Source: Carbonatibacter sp965199245 (GTDB lineage Bacteria; Pseudomonadota; Alphaproteobacteria; Kiloniellales; Kiloniellaceae). Taken from it: a stretch of DNA of 64,000 bases. The notes beneath the pieces are model-generated. The model made no database searches. It was not told the DNA's origin and saw only the letters and a list, made by a program, of their open reading frames with translations. The stretch covers positions 620,001 through 684,000 of the forward strand of contig CBDAQP010000003.1 in the NCBI GenBank assembly GCA_965199245.1. Reading direction: 5' to 3'. Below, piece by piece: positions 7,198 through 17,003 of the stretch; within the stretch, counting starts at the first letter, position 1; the number at the start of each line of letters is the position of its first letter. Both the position numbers and the translations under genes were made by a program.

Positions 7198-9227
7198 CAA
7201 GAAAAAAAGGCAAAGAGACTCTGTTTTCATCGGATGAAACAGACACAGAGCAAGAGGTAAAAAAATCACCAGAGCAGCTTTTGCGCGGTCTGACCGAAAG
7301 CACAACGGAATATGTCATTGAATGGCAAACACCACAACAAGACAACGTTGAGCAAGACAAACCTGGGCAAGAGGAGGAAAACGACAGACACCCTGTCCAG
7401 CGAGGGCAAAAGATTATTCGCGACATTGCCCAAACTCTCCCCACAACGCCTGGGGTTTATCGTATGCTCGACGGTGAAGGCAACGCGCTTTATGTCGGAA
7501 AGGCCAAAAATCTGGGTCGACGGGTAATCTCCTATACGCGACAGCTTCCTTTTCGCCTTCAACAAATGGTCGCCCAGACCCGCGCAATGGAAATCGTACA
7601 GACCAAAACAGAGGCCGAAGCACTGTTGCTCGAAAGCAACCTGATTAAGCAACTCAAACCCCGCTATAATGTTTTATTGCGCGATGATAAATCTTTTCCC
7701 TATATCCTGCTGACCCGTGACCACGACGCCCCTATGGTGACAAAGCACAGGGGGAAACAGACCCGCCCCGGGTCTTATTTTGGCCCCTTTGCCGATACCC
7801 GATCCGTCAACAAAACCATTACAGCACTCGAACGTGCCTTTTTGCTCCGCTCTTGTTCCGACAGCACCTATGCCCAGCGCACCCGCCCCTGTTTGATGTA
7901 CCAGATCAAACGCTGTTCTGCCCCCTGTGTCGGACGCATCACGACAGAAAACTATAACGCACTTGTTGCCGAGGCAGCAGCGTTTTTACAGGGACGATCA
8001 AACGCCTTTCAACAAAAGCTTGCCACCGATATGCAACAGGCCGCAGAGGCCCTCGACTACGAAAAAGCCGCACTCTATCGCGATCGTCTGCGTGCGCTCA
8101 GAACAGTTCAGGCCCGTCAGGACATCAATGTTGATGCTCTGAACAACGGCGATCTCTTCGCGCTCTACGAAGACTCAGGACAGTCCTGCATCCAGGTTTT
8201 TTTCTTTCGCGCTGGACGCAACTATGGCAACCGATCTTACCTGCCCCGCCATGACAGCAGTTTCGACAGTGAAACAGTTCTGACCTCGTTCATCGCACAG
8301 TTTTACACCAATAAGCCTGTGCCCGAACTGGTTCTCACCAGCCACGATCTCCCGGAACATGCTCTTCTTGGCGAAGCTCTCAGCCAAAAAGCAGGTCAAA
8401 AAATTTCTGTCCTCTGTCCGAAGCGCGGTCCGCGCAAAATGTTGATGGATAATGCACGGCACAATGCCCGTGAAGCATTGAGCAGACGGCTCGCCGAACG
8501 CGCCAGTCAAAAACGTCTTTTGAGTGGACTACAAGATTTGCTAAATCTGGATAAACCGCCAGAACGTATTGAGGTTTACGACAATTCACATACTATGGGT
8601 GATAATGCCTATGGCGCAATGATTGTTGCCGGAACAGATGGTTTCATCAAAAAAGCCTACCGTAAATTTAAAATCAAACATAATCCACAAGCCGGGGATG
8701 ACTACGCCATGATGCGCGAAGTCCTCACCCGGCGTCTTTCCGGAAGTTTGCGCGAAGACCCCGAACGCACAGGCGATCATTGGCCTGATCTGTTGATCCT
8801 TGATGGCGGGGCGGGACAACTGGGGGTCGGCTTTGAGGTTCTCAAAGAGTTGTCGCTGACAGATATTCCCATTATCGCTGTCGCCAAGGGGCCTGACAGA
8901 AACGCAGGACGGGAACGTATTTTCCTGCCCGCACGTTCGCCCTTTCTCCTTCCTCCTCGCGATCCAGTACTGTACTTTATCCAGCGCTTGCGCGACGAGG
9001 CTCACCGCTTTGCCATCACCACCCATCGCAAGGGACATCGCACGGCACGCTTGAAATCAACCCTTGATTCCATACCCGGGATTGGGGCCAAACGCAAAAA
9101 GGCTCTTCTTCACCATTTTGGCTCTGCGAACAGCGTCACAGAGGCCAGTAGCGAAGAATTAGAATCTGTTCCAGGCATTTCCCGCAATATTGCCCTGAAA
9201 ATTCACAATTTTTTCAATACGGTCTGA
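7194..9227 (+). CDS. uvrC: Excinuclease ABC subunit C
   Basis: This 677-residue nuclease makes both incisions in nucleotide excision repair with UvrB. About 75 acidic and Gln-rich N-terminal residues precede the family core and match no domain I know. The GIY-YIG nuclease follows (about 80-160, with PGVYRM and ALYVGKAKNL), then a UvrB-contact UVR motif (about 262-295), the RNase H-like 5' nuclease domain with DNSHTMG, and C-terminal helix-hairpin-helix motifs (IPGIGAKRKKALL, VPGISRNIA). The GTG start has AGAGGAAG 9-10 nt upstream and overlaps the stop of a small leader frame. Confidence 0.95.
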   Translation: MTRKKGKETLFSSDETDTEQEVKKSPEQLLRGLTESTTEYVIEWQTPQQDNVEQDKPGQEEENDRHPVQRGQKIIRDIAQTLPTTPGVYRMLDGEGNALYVGKAKNLGRRVISYTRQLPFRLQQMVAQTRAMEIVQTKTEAEALLLESNLIKQLKPRYNVLLRDDKSFPYILLTRDHDAPMVTKHRGKQTRPGSYFGPFADTRSVNKTITALERAFLLRSCSDSTYAQRTRPCLMYQIKRCSAPCVGRITTENYNALVAEAAAFLQGRSNAFQQKLATDMQQAAEALDYEKAALYRDRLRALRTVQARQDINVDALNNGDLFALYEDSGQSCIQVFFFRAGRNYGNRSYLPRHDSSFDSETVLTSFIAQFYTNKPVPELVLTSHDLPEHALLGEALSQKAGQKISVLCPKRGPRKMLMDNARHNAREALSRRLAERASQKRLLSGLQDLLNLDKPPERIEVYDNSHTMGDNAYGAMIVAGTDGFIKKAYRKFKIKHNPQAGDDYAMMREVLTRRLSGSLREDPERTGDHWPDLLILDGGAGQLGVGFEVLKELSLTDIPIIAVAKGPDRNAGRERIFLPARSPFLLPPRDPVLYFIQRLRDEAHRFAITTHRKGHRTARLKSTLDSIPGIGAKRKKALLHHFGSANSVTEASSEELESVPGISRNIALKIHNFFNTV

Positions 9228-9312
9228 CCCTTTCCGAACCTCAATCACCCGAAAAACAACGATGACCCCTAAAGCGAACTGCGCGTCTATGCAATCAACC
9301 CATTTCCAAGAG

Positions 9313-10662
9313 TCAACACGCGCGTTTCATCGCACCGACAATGCGTTCAACAACAGTCTCGACATCACCACGCTCACGGCCTTCTACCATCACACGCACG
9401 ACAGGCTCTGTCCCGGAAACGCGAATCAAAACCCGCCCACAAGACCCAAGGCGGTTTTCCCCTTCATGGATTGCCGCTATGACCTCGGGCGCACGCAAAA
9501 GCACATCCGGGGCGCAGGACATCGGAACATTTCTCAAAATTTGGGGCCAGTGCTCAAAAACCTGCATCACCTCGCTCGCCCGTCGCCCATCACGCAAAAT
9601 GGCCGCAATGACCTGCAACGCGGCCACCAAACCATCCCCCGTTGTGGCATGGTCACTCAAAATCATATGACCGGACTGCTCTCCCCCCAGATTCACACCC
9701 AATGCACGCATTTTTTCAAAAACATGACGATCACCGACAGGCGTGCGAATCAGGCCAATACCCATTTTTTTCAGATAGTTTTCTAATCCCATATTCGACA
9801 TCACAGTCGCAACAACACAGTCCCCCCGCAACTGACCGGATTGGTGCAGAGTCCGCGCGATGACCGCCATGACCTGATCGCCGTCAATGATTTGACCCTT
9901 TTCGTCAATCATAATCAAACGGTCTGCATCACCATCCAGAGCAATGCCAAAATCTGCCCCTTGCGCCACAACAGCTTCACACAGGGACTGAGGGGCTGTC
10001 GCCCCACAGTTTTTATTGATATTAAAGCCATCCGGTTGCACAGCAACAGGAATGACCTCAGCCCCCAGTTCATAGAGAACCGTCGGCGCAATTTTATAGG
10101 CTGCACCGTTGGCACAATCGACAGCAATCCGCAATCCATCAAGGCGCAGGTCACGCGGGAAAGAGTTTTTAACAAATTCAATATAACGCCCCGCCGCATC
10201 ATCAAGCCGCCGCGCCCGCCCCAAACATTCCGGAGCGGCCAGAACAATCGACGAAGGATCATCGACCAGAGCCTCGATTTTTGCCTCAAGCGCATCATTG
10301 AATTTAAACCCATCTGGCCCGAAAAACTTAATCCCATTATCTTGATAGAGATTGTGCGACGCGGAAATCATCACCCCCATATCCGCACGCATGGACCGGA
10401 TCAACATCGCAACAGCTGGCGTCGGCACTGGCCCGAAGAGAATCACATCCATCCCAACCGCCAGGAATCCAGCCGTCAGAGCCTGTTCAAGCAAATAACA
10501 CGACAGGCGCGTATCCTTACCAATCGCAACGGTATGTCTGTGATTGCCTCTGGTAAAACAGGATCCTGCGGCCTTGGCAACAGCCACGGCGATTTCGGCG
10601 GTAACAGGATCACTATTAGCGACTCCCCGAATGCCATCTGTTCCAAAAAACTTACGCACCAT
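9313..10662 (-). CDS. glmM: Phosphoglucosamine mutase
   Basis: This 449-residue cytoplasmic enzyme interconverts glucosamine-6-phosphate and glucosamine-1-phosphate for UDP-GlcNAc synthesis. It opens RKFFGTDGIRG. The phosphoserine loop ISASHN has Ser102, the Mg2+ loop DGDADR is at 243-248, and the sugar loop GGEQSGH and C-terminal phosphate loop RVSGTEPVVRVM are present. The ATG at 10662 is preceded by GGGAG at 10 nt. A GTG three codons earlier is too close to that site. It follows folP and ftsH, a conserved alphaproteobacterial order. Confidence 0.95.
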   Translation of the reverse strand: MVRKFFGTDGIRGVANSDPVTAEIAVAVAKAAGSCFTRGNHRHTVAIGKDTRLSCYLLEQALTAGFLAVGMDVILFGPVPTPAVAMLIRSMRADMGVMISASHNLYQDNGIKFFGPDGFKFNDALEAKIEALVDDPSSIVLAAPECLGRARRLDDAAGRYIEFVKNSFPRDLRLDGLRIAVDCANGAAYKIAPTVLYELGAEVIPVAVQPDGFNINKNCGATAPQSLCEAVVAQGADFGIALDGDADRLIMIDEKGQIIDGDQVMAVIARTLHQSGQLRGDCVVATVMSNMGLENYLKKMGIGLIRTPVGDRHVFEKMRALGVNLGGEQSGHMILSDHATTGDGLVAALQVIAAILRDGRRASEVMQVFEHWPQILRNVPMSCAPDVLLRAPEVIAAIHEGENRLGSCGRVLIRVSGTEPVVRVMVEGRERGDVETVVERIVGAMKRAC

Positions 10663-10703
10663 TGATCTCACGCTCCCACACCATGACGCTACATCAACAC
10701 AGA

Positions 10704-11774
10704 TTATTCAGCATCAAATTCTATTTCATTGATCGCACGAAAGATACGCAACGCCTGTGCAGTTTCAGCGACATCGTGAACTCTGAAAAACCGCGTTCCC
10801 TTGCCCCAGCCATCGAGTACACAGGCCAAGGAACCGGGCAAACGATCCTGCGGCCCACATTGCGGGTCAATAAAACTTTTGCGACTGACCCCCAAAAGCA
10901 CGGGGCAACCCAAACCTTGCAAAACAGCCTGCCGATCAAGAAGTTGCACATTATGCGCCCGGGTCTTGCCAAAACCTATCCCCGGGTCAACGCAGATTAA
11001 ATCACGCGCAAGGCCAGCCTGAACGCAAGCCTCAACCCTGCGCTCCAGCGCATCATAAACATCCAAAACCACATTGTCATAATGCGGATGCTGTTGCATT
11101 GTTTGAGGTGTGCCTTGCATGTGCATCAAAATGACAGGAACACCACACTGCACAGCCGTTTCCAAGGCACCTTTGCCCATCAGGGCACAGACATCATTGA
11201 TGATGTCTGCTCCCGCATCAACCGCCGCACGCATCACCCGGGCATGGCGCGTATCAATAGAAAGGCGCAGACCGTCTATCTTTGCCGCACGCAAGCCCTC
11301 AATAACAGGAATGACACGGCGTAATTCTTCGTCTTCGGACACGGGTTCTGCACCAGGGCGCGTTGACTCCCCTCCAATATCCAAAATTGTTGCACCGGCT
11401 TCCCACAAGGCAATCGCATCACGAACAGCAACCGCCGGATCAAGGCGCGTCCTTCCATCAGAAAAAGAATCCGGAGTGACATTAACAATCGCCATGATCT
11501 GGGGAACGCGCAGGGACAAACCCGAAAACTCAAGCCGTGGTCGCTGGAGAAAGTGCAAAAGCATCTTTGCCCGTTGTAGCTGTGTCGGACAGTTGTCCTG
11601 AACCCAATCTAGCAATCCGGCAACAGAAACAGTCCGCTGGAGCAAAAAACGCGTTCCCTCACGCAACAAAAGCTCAATGGCTAGAAAAGGTGTCTGTCCA
11701 CCCAACAACGCGCCCTTTGGGCAAGGGGCGTCGCAAAAGGCAACGGGGCGGAGGTAAAGCTTTTGTTCACTCAA
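10704..11774 (-). CDS. folP: Dihydropteroate synthase
   Basis: This 356-residue enzyme condenses hydroxymethyl-dihydropterin pyrophosphate with p-aminobenzoate in folate synthesis. The TIM-barrel signature begins at about residue 93 (IMAIVNVTPDSFSDG), followed by DIGGESTRPG and the C-terminal SRKSF. About 90 residues before it form an N-terminal extension seen in alphaproteobacterial homologues. No ATG or GTG is available before an in-frame stop upstream, so the TTG at 11774 (GGGG 7-10 nt before it) is the likely start. It lies 45 bp after ftsH and 41 bp before glmM. Confidence 0.92.
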   Translation of the reverse strand: MSEQKLYLRPVAFCDAPCPKGALLGGQTPFLAIELLLREGTRFLLQRTVSVAGLLDWVQDNCPTQLQRAKMLLHFLQRPRLEFSGLSLRVPQIMAIVNVTPDSFSDGRTRLDPAVAVRDAIALWEAGATILDIGGESTRPGAEPVSEDEELRRVIPVIEGLRAAKIDGLRLSIDTRHARVMRAAVDAGADIINDVCALMGKGALETAVQCGVPVILMHMQGTPQTMQQHPHYDNVVLDVYDALERRVEACVQAGLARDLICVDPGIGFGKTRAHNVQLLDRQAVLQGLGCPVLLGVSRKSFIDPQCGPQDRLPGSLACVLDGWGKGTRFFRVHDVAETAQALRIFRAINEIEFDAE

Positions 11775-11819
11775 TGCAACACCCCGACAATGACATTCTG
11801 AACGAACAGGCGCACAGGG

Positions 11820-13763
11820 TCATGTTTCCGGCTGAGGTTCAGCAGGGCCGTCGGGTAAAATTTCACCCGTCTGACCAGAGTCAGACGACGACTGTGTCTG
11901 TCCCGTTTCTGGAATGGCAGACTGCACAGAAGACGCACCGCTACCATCCGAACGGTCAAGTGTTCCCTTGTCCAAAAGTGTCTTCACCTCGTCACCACTG
12001 AGCGTCTCGTAATCCAAAAGGGTGCGCGTGATCAGTTCCAGCTGATCGCGGTGTTCAACCAAAACTGCACGCGCCCGTGCTTCGGCCTCCTCAATCAAGC
12101 GACGAACCTCGTCATCAATCATTTTTTGGGTCGCTTCGGACACAGGCAAGCCTGCATTTCCGCCGCCACCATAGCCAAAGGGATCATCCTGGCGCGACAC
12201 ATAGCGCAACCGCCCCAACTTGTCGCTCATGCCATATTCCATCACCATGGCCCGGGCCATATTGGTGGCCTGCTGAATATCATTCCCCGCCCCTGTGGTC
12301 ACATTGTCGGGGCCATAAATAATTTCTTCGGCTAAACGCCCCCCAAACATCATGGCAAGACGGGCCTTCATTTCCATAACCTTGTAGCCAAGGCGGTCGC
12401 GTTCGGGCAGATTCATCGTCACGCCAAGCGCACGACCACGCGGAATAATTGTCACCTTGTGCAAAGGATCGTTGCCTTTGACATGTAATCCAACAAGCGC
12501 ATGTCCTGCCTCGTGATAAGCAGTCATTTCCTTTTCATCGTCAGACATGACCATTGAACGACGCTCAGCACCCATCATGACTTTGTCTTTTGCGCTTTCA
12601 AAATCGACCATGGTCACAACCCGCTTGCCCGCACGCGCGGCCAAAAGGGCGGCCTCGTTCACCAAATTCGCCAAAGCCGCACCGGAAAAACCGGGGGTTC
12701 CCCGCGCAATCACACGGGCCTCGACATCTGGTGCGACAGGCACCTTACGCAAATGGACTTTCAAGATGGTTTCACGTCCCAAAATATCAGGATTCGGCAC
12801 AGTAACCTGACGATCAAAACGGCCAGGACGCAACAGGGCATGATCCAAAACATCCGGGCGATTGGTCGCCGCGATGATAATCACCCCTTCGTTGTCCTCA
12901 AAACCATCCATTTCAACCAGCATCTGGTTCAGGGTTTGTTCGCGTTCATCATTACCGCCCCCCATACCTGCCCCGCGATGGCGACCAACGGCATCAATTT
13001 CATCGATAAAGATCAAACACGGTGCGTTCTTTTTTCCCTGTTCAAACATATCACGGACACGGCTGGCCCCAACACCAACAAACATTTCAACAAAATCTGA
13101 ACCAGAAATTGTGAAAAAGGGAACGCTGGCTTCACCCGCAATCGCCCGCGCCAACAGGGTTTTTCCCGTGCCCGGTGGGCCGACGAGCAAGCAGCCCTTG
13201 GGAATCTTGCCCCCCAAACGCTGGAATTTCTGGGGATCACGCAAAAATTCGACAATCTCCTGGAGTTCTTCCTTGGCCTCATCAACACCAGCGACATCCT
13301 CGAACGTCACACGACCTTGCTTTTCGTTGAGTAGTTTGGCTTTGCTTTTTCCAAAGCCCATGGCCTTTCCACCACCGCCGCCTTGCATTTGGCGAAACAG
13401 GAAAATCCAAACACCAATCAACAACAGCATCGGAAACCACGAAATCAAAATAGACCCCAATGAAACACCGTCATCAAAGGGAGCAACATCAACGCGCACC
13501 CCGCTATTACGCAATGTTGTCAATAAACTGGAATCTTCCATCCGCAGGGTCGAAAATTCTTGACCGTCCCGATAGCGACCAACGATTTCTTGCCCCCTGA
13601 TCGTAACAGACTGAACCTGCCCTGTTTCAACCCGAGACAAAAAATCCGTATAGGACATTTGCTGTTGCGCGTTCTGGGTTGATGGCCCCTGAAAAAAATT
13701 GAATAACGCAAAGAGCAACAGTGCAACGACAATCCATAGCGCAACATTTTTCCCGATTTTCAA
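11820..13763 (-). CDS. ftsH: ATP-dependent zinc metalloprotease FtsH
   Basis: This 647-residue membrane-bound AAA+ protease degrades misassembled membrane proteins and regulators. Helices at about 7-24 and 105-123 flank a short periplasmic domain. Walker A GPPGTGKT is at 195-202, Walker B IFIDEID at about 251-257, and the zinc site HEAGH at 417-421. The frame is open upstream to 13916, but that part does not resemble the family. I place the start at the TTG at 13763, with AAGGGG 7 nt upstream, so the protein begins (f)MKIGKNVALW, like relatives. The next gene, folP, also seems to use TTG. Confidence 0.94.
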   Translation of the reverse strand: MKIGKNVALWIVVALLLFALFNFFQGPSTQNAQQQMSYTDFLSRVETGQVQSVTIRGQEIVGRYRDGQEFSTLRMEDSSLLTTLRNSGVRVDVAPFDDGVSLGSILISWFPMLLLIGVWIFLFRQMQGGGGGKAMGFGKSKAKLLNEKQGRVTFEDVAGVDEAKEELQEIVEFLRDPQKFQRLGGKIPKGCLLVGPPGTGKTLLARAIAGEASVPFFTISGSDFVEMFVGVGASRVRDMFEQGKKNAPCLIFIDEIDAVGRHRGAGMGGGNDEREQTLNQMLVEMDGFEDNEGVIIIAATNRPDVLDHALLRPGRFDRQVTVPNPDILGRETILKVHLRKVPVAPDVEARVIARGTPGFSGAALANLVNEAALLAARAGKRVVTMVDFESAKDKVMMGAERRSMVMSDDEKEMTAYHEAGHALVGLHVKGNDPLHKVTIIPRGRALGVTMNLPERDRLGYKVMEMKARLAMMFGGRLAEEIIYGPDNVTTGAGNDIQQATNMARAMVMEYGMSDKLGRLRYVSRQDDPFGYGGGGNAGLPVSEATQKMIDDEVRRLIEEAEARARAVLVEHRDQLELITRTLLDYETLSGDEVKTLLDKGTLDRSDGSGASSVQSAIPETGQTQSSSDSGQTGEILPDGPAEPQPET

Positions 13764-13985
13764 AGCCCGCCCCTTTACGATCTCATACACACAAAAAGCC
13801 TGCCCTTCAGGGCAGCACCACAAATAGAAACACACAAATATCACCAAAGCGCACCCTTGAACACAGCCCCAGGTCTGATGACAGTTGCGAACACGACAAC
13901 AATATGGCCCACACACCGATAAAACCGCATACCGCGCGACAGGGTCAGGACACAGGCCTTCCTTGAAGATAGTGTGCCTGCGCCG

Positions 13986-15389
13986 TCAAGCAACCGTAAA
14001 GGGGTGCTGAGGGATGCTTTTTTTTGGTCTCCACCGAGTCACAAGCAGAGAATGGGGAAGCTTTGTACCTGTTTTCAGACAAAAAAAGGATAAATTGTCT
14101 TCTTTCTGTGCTGTGGCATCTTGTCCTCCCATCACAACGGCAAGGCATTCCCCACCCACCCAAAGCGCGGGCAGACTCTGTCGCGCAAAAAAATCGGATG
14201 CAAAAGAAGACTTTTTACCCGCACTCCGCAATGCGGGTGTCAGTTCCCTATCCAGACTTTGTCCCTGTTCCCTCAGCCACGACAAGAGACTCGGAAAATG
14301 GCACCAGAACTCGTAGCGCGCATCCCATCGCCGCCACCCTTCATCCGCCTGCTGTGCCAAATCGATCACGGGCAAATATCTATTTTCACGTGCCAGGATC
14401 ACATCACCCTGTCCGGTCTGCCAAACGACACAGCCTGACAAAGTCTTGCGAAAAATCTCCTTTTTTGCATCCACAGACTTTAGAAAAGGGGATAAAAATG
14501 CGCGGCAGAACTCAAGACCCGGGAGATAACCCGATCCCGATAAAACCGCAAGACACTGCCGGAACGCCAAAGGAAAAATATCACTACGCGTATCACGTGA
14601 CAGTCTATCAAGAGACAATGTCATTGTCCCCATAGGAGAAACGCGTAGCTGTGTCAAAAGATATTTCCGGGCCGCCCGTTCAAGGTTGTGGCGACTCTGG
14701 CCCAAGAGCCGCGTATTGGTCAGGATTTTAGACCGTTGGGCAGAAGACAACCCCGCAACAGCCCGGCGATACCGGGTACGGAGAACGTACGGCGCACGGT
14801 TCGAAGGATCATCCAGCCACTCTTGTTCGCTCGCCTTTAAAGACTGTAGAAGAGTCTCTTTTGGAGTATTCAACAAGGGGCGGATCAAAAATCCAAACGG
14901 TCGCTGAATAACGGCTGACATCCCCGCCAAACCAAGGATACCGCTTTTTTTCGTCGCCCGCATCATGACGGTTTCGATCTGGTCATCCTGATGGTGACCA
15001 AGACACAAATGCGTCACGCCTTTTTGCCGACACCAATCATCAAGCAACGCATAACGCGCAGAGCGGGCGCGGTCTTGCGTCACCCGCGCATTTGACTCTT
15101 TCCCCTCTTGTTCCCAAACCAAGGTATCATGCTGGATTCCATAGTGGCTCATCTGTCTATGACACCACCGGGCCTCTGACGCAGACTCTTGGCGCAATCG
15201 GTGATCGACAGTCACAGTCAAAAGGGAGAAATGGTGCTGCCAGCACCAGCGCACCATCTGTAACGCCAGAAAAAGGGAATCGCTCCCCCCCGAAAGAGCA
15301 ACCGCAAAAACCTCTGTTCCCACGAAAGGCCCAAGACGGCGCATCGCCCGCTCAAAACCACAATCCGCAATCAAAACAGATTTTTTCAT
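13986..15389 (-). CDS. tilS: tRNA(Ile)-lysidine synthetase
   Basis: About 467 residues. It modifies the wobble cytidine of tRNA-Ile(CAU) to lysidine, changing its reading from AUG to AUA. The ATP-binding PP-loop SGGSDS lies at about residues 33-38 and the family motif LGHHQDDQIETVMMR follows near 130. The C-terminal half is poorly conserved, as usual. The ATG at 15389 or a GTG two codons earlier could start it; neither has a clear ribosome site. It lies between cpoB and ftsH on the same strand. Confidence 0.9.
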   Translation of the reverse strand: MKKSVLIADCGFERAMRRLGPFVGTEVFAVALSGGSDSLFLALQMVRWCWQHHFSLLTVTVDHRLRQESASEARWCHRQMSHYGIQHDTLVWEQEGKESNARVTQDRARSARYALLDDWCRQKGVTHLCLGHHQDDQIETVMMRATKKSGILGLAGMSAVIQRPFGFLIRPLLNTPKETLLQSLKASEQEWLDDPSNRAPYVLRTRYRRAVAGLSSAQRSKILTNTRLLGQSRHNLERAARKYLLTQLRVSPMGTMTLSLDRLSRDTRSDIFPLAFRQCLAVLSGSGYLPGLEFCRAFLSPFLKSVDAKKEIFRKTLSGCVVWQTGQGDVILARENRYLPVIDLAQQADEGWRRWDARYEFWCHFPSLLSWLREQGQSLDRELTPALRSAGKKSSFASDFFARQSLPALWVGGECLAVVMGGQDATAQKEDNLSFFCLKTGTKLPHSLLVTRWRPKKSIPQHPFTVA

Positions 15390-15414
15390 TCGCACAAGGC
15401 ATCAGAACACGACA

Positions 15415-16350
15415 TCAGGGACAGGACAGTGTCTTTTGTTGACTCCGCGCACGCTGAAGAATAATCGGATTGGCCTGCGCATGGCGTTCCAACAGAGCAG
15501 AAAATATACCGCAGGCATCAGACTTTTGACCCACAGTCGAAAGAGACAGGCCCAGCTTCAACAAATTATCTGGAGCCTTGTTATTATCAGGCCATTTCTT
15601 AAAACCTTCGGCAAAGACCACCGCAGCCTGTTGAAAGTCACCACGAACATAGTAGGTTTCGCCAAGCCAATACTGGGCATTCCCACTCAGTGTGTTTTGT
15701 GGATGGGCGGCAATAAATTGCCGGAACGCAGACTCAGCCTCCGCATAGTGCGCCTGGCGCAACAGATCAAAAGCAAAACGATACTGCTGTTCCGGCGCAC
15801 CATCTGGCAAGCTCACGTCTTGAACCTGTGTTGATATTTCTGCACCAGACGAGTCAGACAGTGCCTCAGAGTTCACTTGTTTTTCCGTAGCGGCAGGATT
15901 TTCAATCAGCGCAGGTTTTTCCGTGCTGACCGCCTCACCCTGTTGAACAGAAATCTGGGAAAAGCGCAAATCCATATCCGCACGCAGACGCGCCAAACCG
16001 TCCGTCAACTGTTGCAGGCGAAAACCGAGTTCTTCGACCTGACCATTCAGCTGGCGCATGTCTTCGGCAACCTGATTAAAGCGCGAACGCACCGCAACAG
16101 CGGGTTCAGGACTCTCAATAATTGTTTGATTGTTCACCATTTCTGGTCTGTCTTGTCCCCGATAAACAAACTGTTGCAGGGTCAACATATCACGTTGCAA
16201 CCGCTCAAGACGATTGACAAAACCCTGTAATTGACTGTTTTGAATGGACTGTTGCGCCCTCACAGGCGAAAAAGCCAGGATCAAGACAAAACAAAAAAGA
16301 ACAGCCCACCCGTAAAAAAATGACAGGTCACGAGACAGTCGCCAAAACAC
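15415..16350 (-). CDS. cpoB: Tol-Pal system protein CpoB (YbgF)
   Basis: This 311-residue periplasmic protein coordinates Tol-Pal function with septal peptidoglycan synthesis. I chose the GTG at 16350 because GGGGGA lies 7 nt upstream; the frame is open to a GTG at 16395. A signal peptide (hydrophobic core AVLFCFVLILAF, cleavage near SPVRA/QQ) leads into a coiled-coil region (about 40-115), a low-complexity linker, and C-terminal TPR repeats (about 190-300, with ALFDLLRQ-like A/B helices and WLGETYYVRGDF). It is last in the tol-pal gene group, behind a hairpin at 16430-16455. Confidence 0.9.
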   Translation of the reverse strand: MFWRLSRDLSFFYGWAVLFCFVLILAFSPVRAQQSIQNSQLQGFVNRLERLQRDMLTLQQFVYRGQDRPEMVNNQTIIESPEPAVAVRSRFNQVAEDMRQLNGQVEELGFRLQQLTDGLARLRADMDLRFSQISVQQGEAVSTEKPALIENPAATEKQVNSEALSDSSGAEISTQVQDVSLPDGAPEQQYRFAFDLLRQAHYAEAESAFRQFIAAHPQNTLSGNAQYWLGETYYVRGDFQQAAVVFAEGFKKWPDNNKAPDNLLKLGLSLSTVGQKSDACGIFSALLERHAQANPIILQRARSQQKTLSCP

Positions 16351-16429
16351 GCTTATTTCCCCCGCGCAATTATTCACCCAAACCCTGTGAAACACTTTTT
16401 AACTGCTTTTCATTTGGTAAATGAAGACA

Positions 16430-16455
16430 AAAAAGCCGCCCTCGGGCGGCTTTTT
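16430..16455 (-). terminator. Rho-independent-type hairpin between pal and cpoB
   Basis: A 6-bp GC stem, GCCGCC/GGCGGC, with a 4-nt loop is flanked by A5 and T5 and so can act on either strand. It lies 18 bp after the pal stop and 80 bp before the cpoB start. It probably lowers cpoB expression relative to pal or separates two transcripts. Confidence 0.7.
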
Positions 16456-16472
16456 CCTGATATCTGCCCAGA

Positions 16473-17003
16473 TCAGTTGACAGAAAAAACAGCGCGACGG
16501 TTCTGAGACCATGCGGCTTCGTTTGATCCCAAAATAGCAGGACGCTCTTTTCCGAACGAGATAGTTTGAAGCCGATTGGCATTCACACCCAAATCAATCA
16601 GGTAATCACGTACAGCATTCGCACGACGCTCTCCAAGTGCGAGGTTATACTCGCGGGTTCCACGCTCATCCGCGTGCCCTTCGAGTGCCAAAGTCACAGA
16701 GGGATTACTGTTCAACCACATGGCCAGGACACCAACTGTCTTCCGCGCCTCAGCAGAAAGACTGCTGCTATCCGTCGCATAGAAAACACGATCACCGACA
16801 TCGACAAGCAACGCATCCTGTGTGCCGGGTTGTGGCCCTTTGATCTCACTGGACGACACCGCAGAGGAAGGACTACCGCTCACCGCAGAGTTGTCCGCAG
16901 AACTCCCGCCAGAAGATACTGCCCCCGTATCAGAATAATCGCCCGCACAGGCACTGACAATCAATGCCGCAGCGAACATAGTCAAAATTTTGAAGCGCAT
17001 CAT
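16473..17003 (-). CDS. pal: Peptidoglycan-associated lipoprotein
   Basis: This 176-residue outer-membrane lipoprotein binds peptidoglycan and TolB. The lipobox IVSAC places the lipidated cysteine at residue 19. A Ser/Gly-rich linker follows, then the OmpA-like domain (about 65-176) with the diaminopimelate-binding signature LEGHADERGTREYN and LGERRANAVRDYL. The start is ATG-ATG at 17003, after GAGAGG. Unusually, 526 bp separate it from tolB, and this gap holds an insertion-sequence remnant, so pal may have its own promoter. Confidence 0.95.
   Translation of the reverse strand: MMRFKILTMFAAALIVSACAGDYSDTGAVSSGGSSADNSAVSGSPSSAVSSSEIKGPQPGTQDALLVDVGDRVFYATDSSSLSAEARKTVGVLAMWLNSNPSVTLALEGHADERGTREYNLALGERRANAVRDYLIDLGVNANRLQTISFGKERPAILGSNEAAWSQNRRAVFSVN

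Noticed and set aside
13764..13916. N-terminal extension of FtsH with many cysteines
   Set aside because: It does not resemble FtsH; the TTG at 13763 with AAGGGG gives the normal N-terminus.
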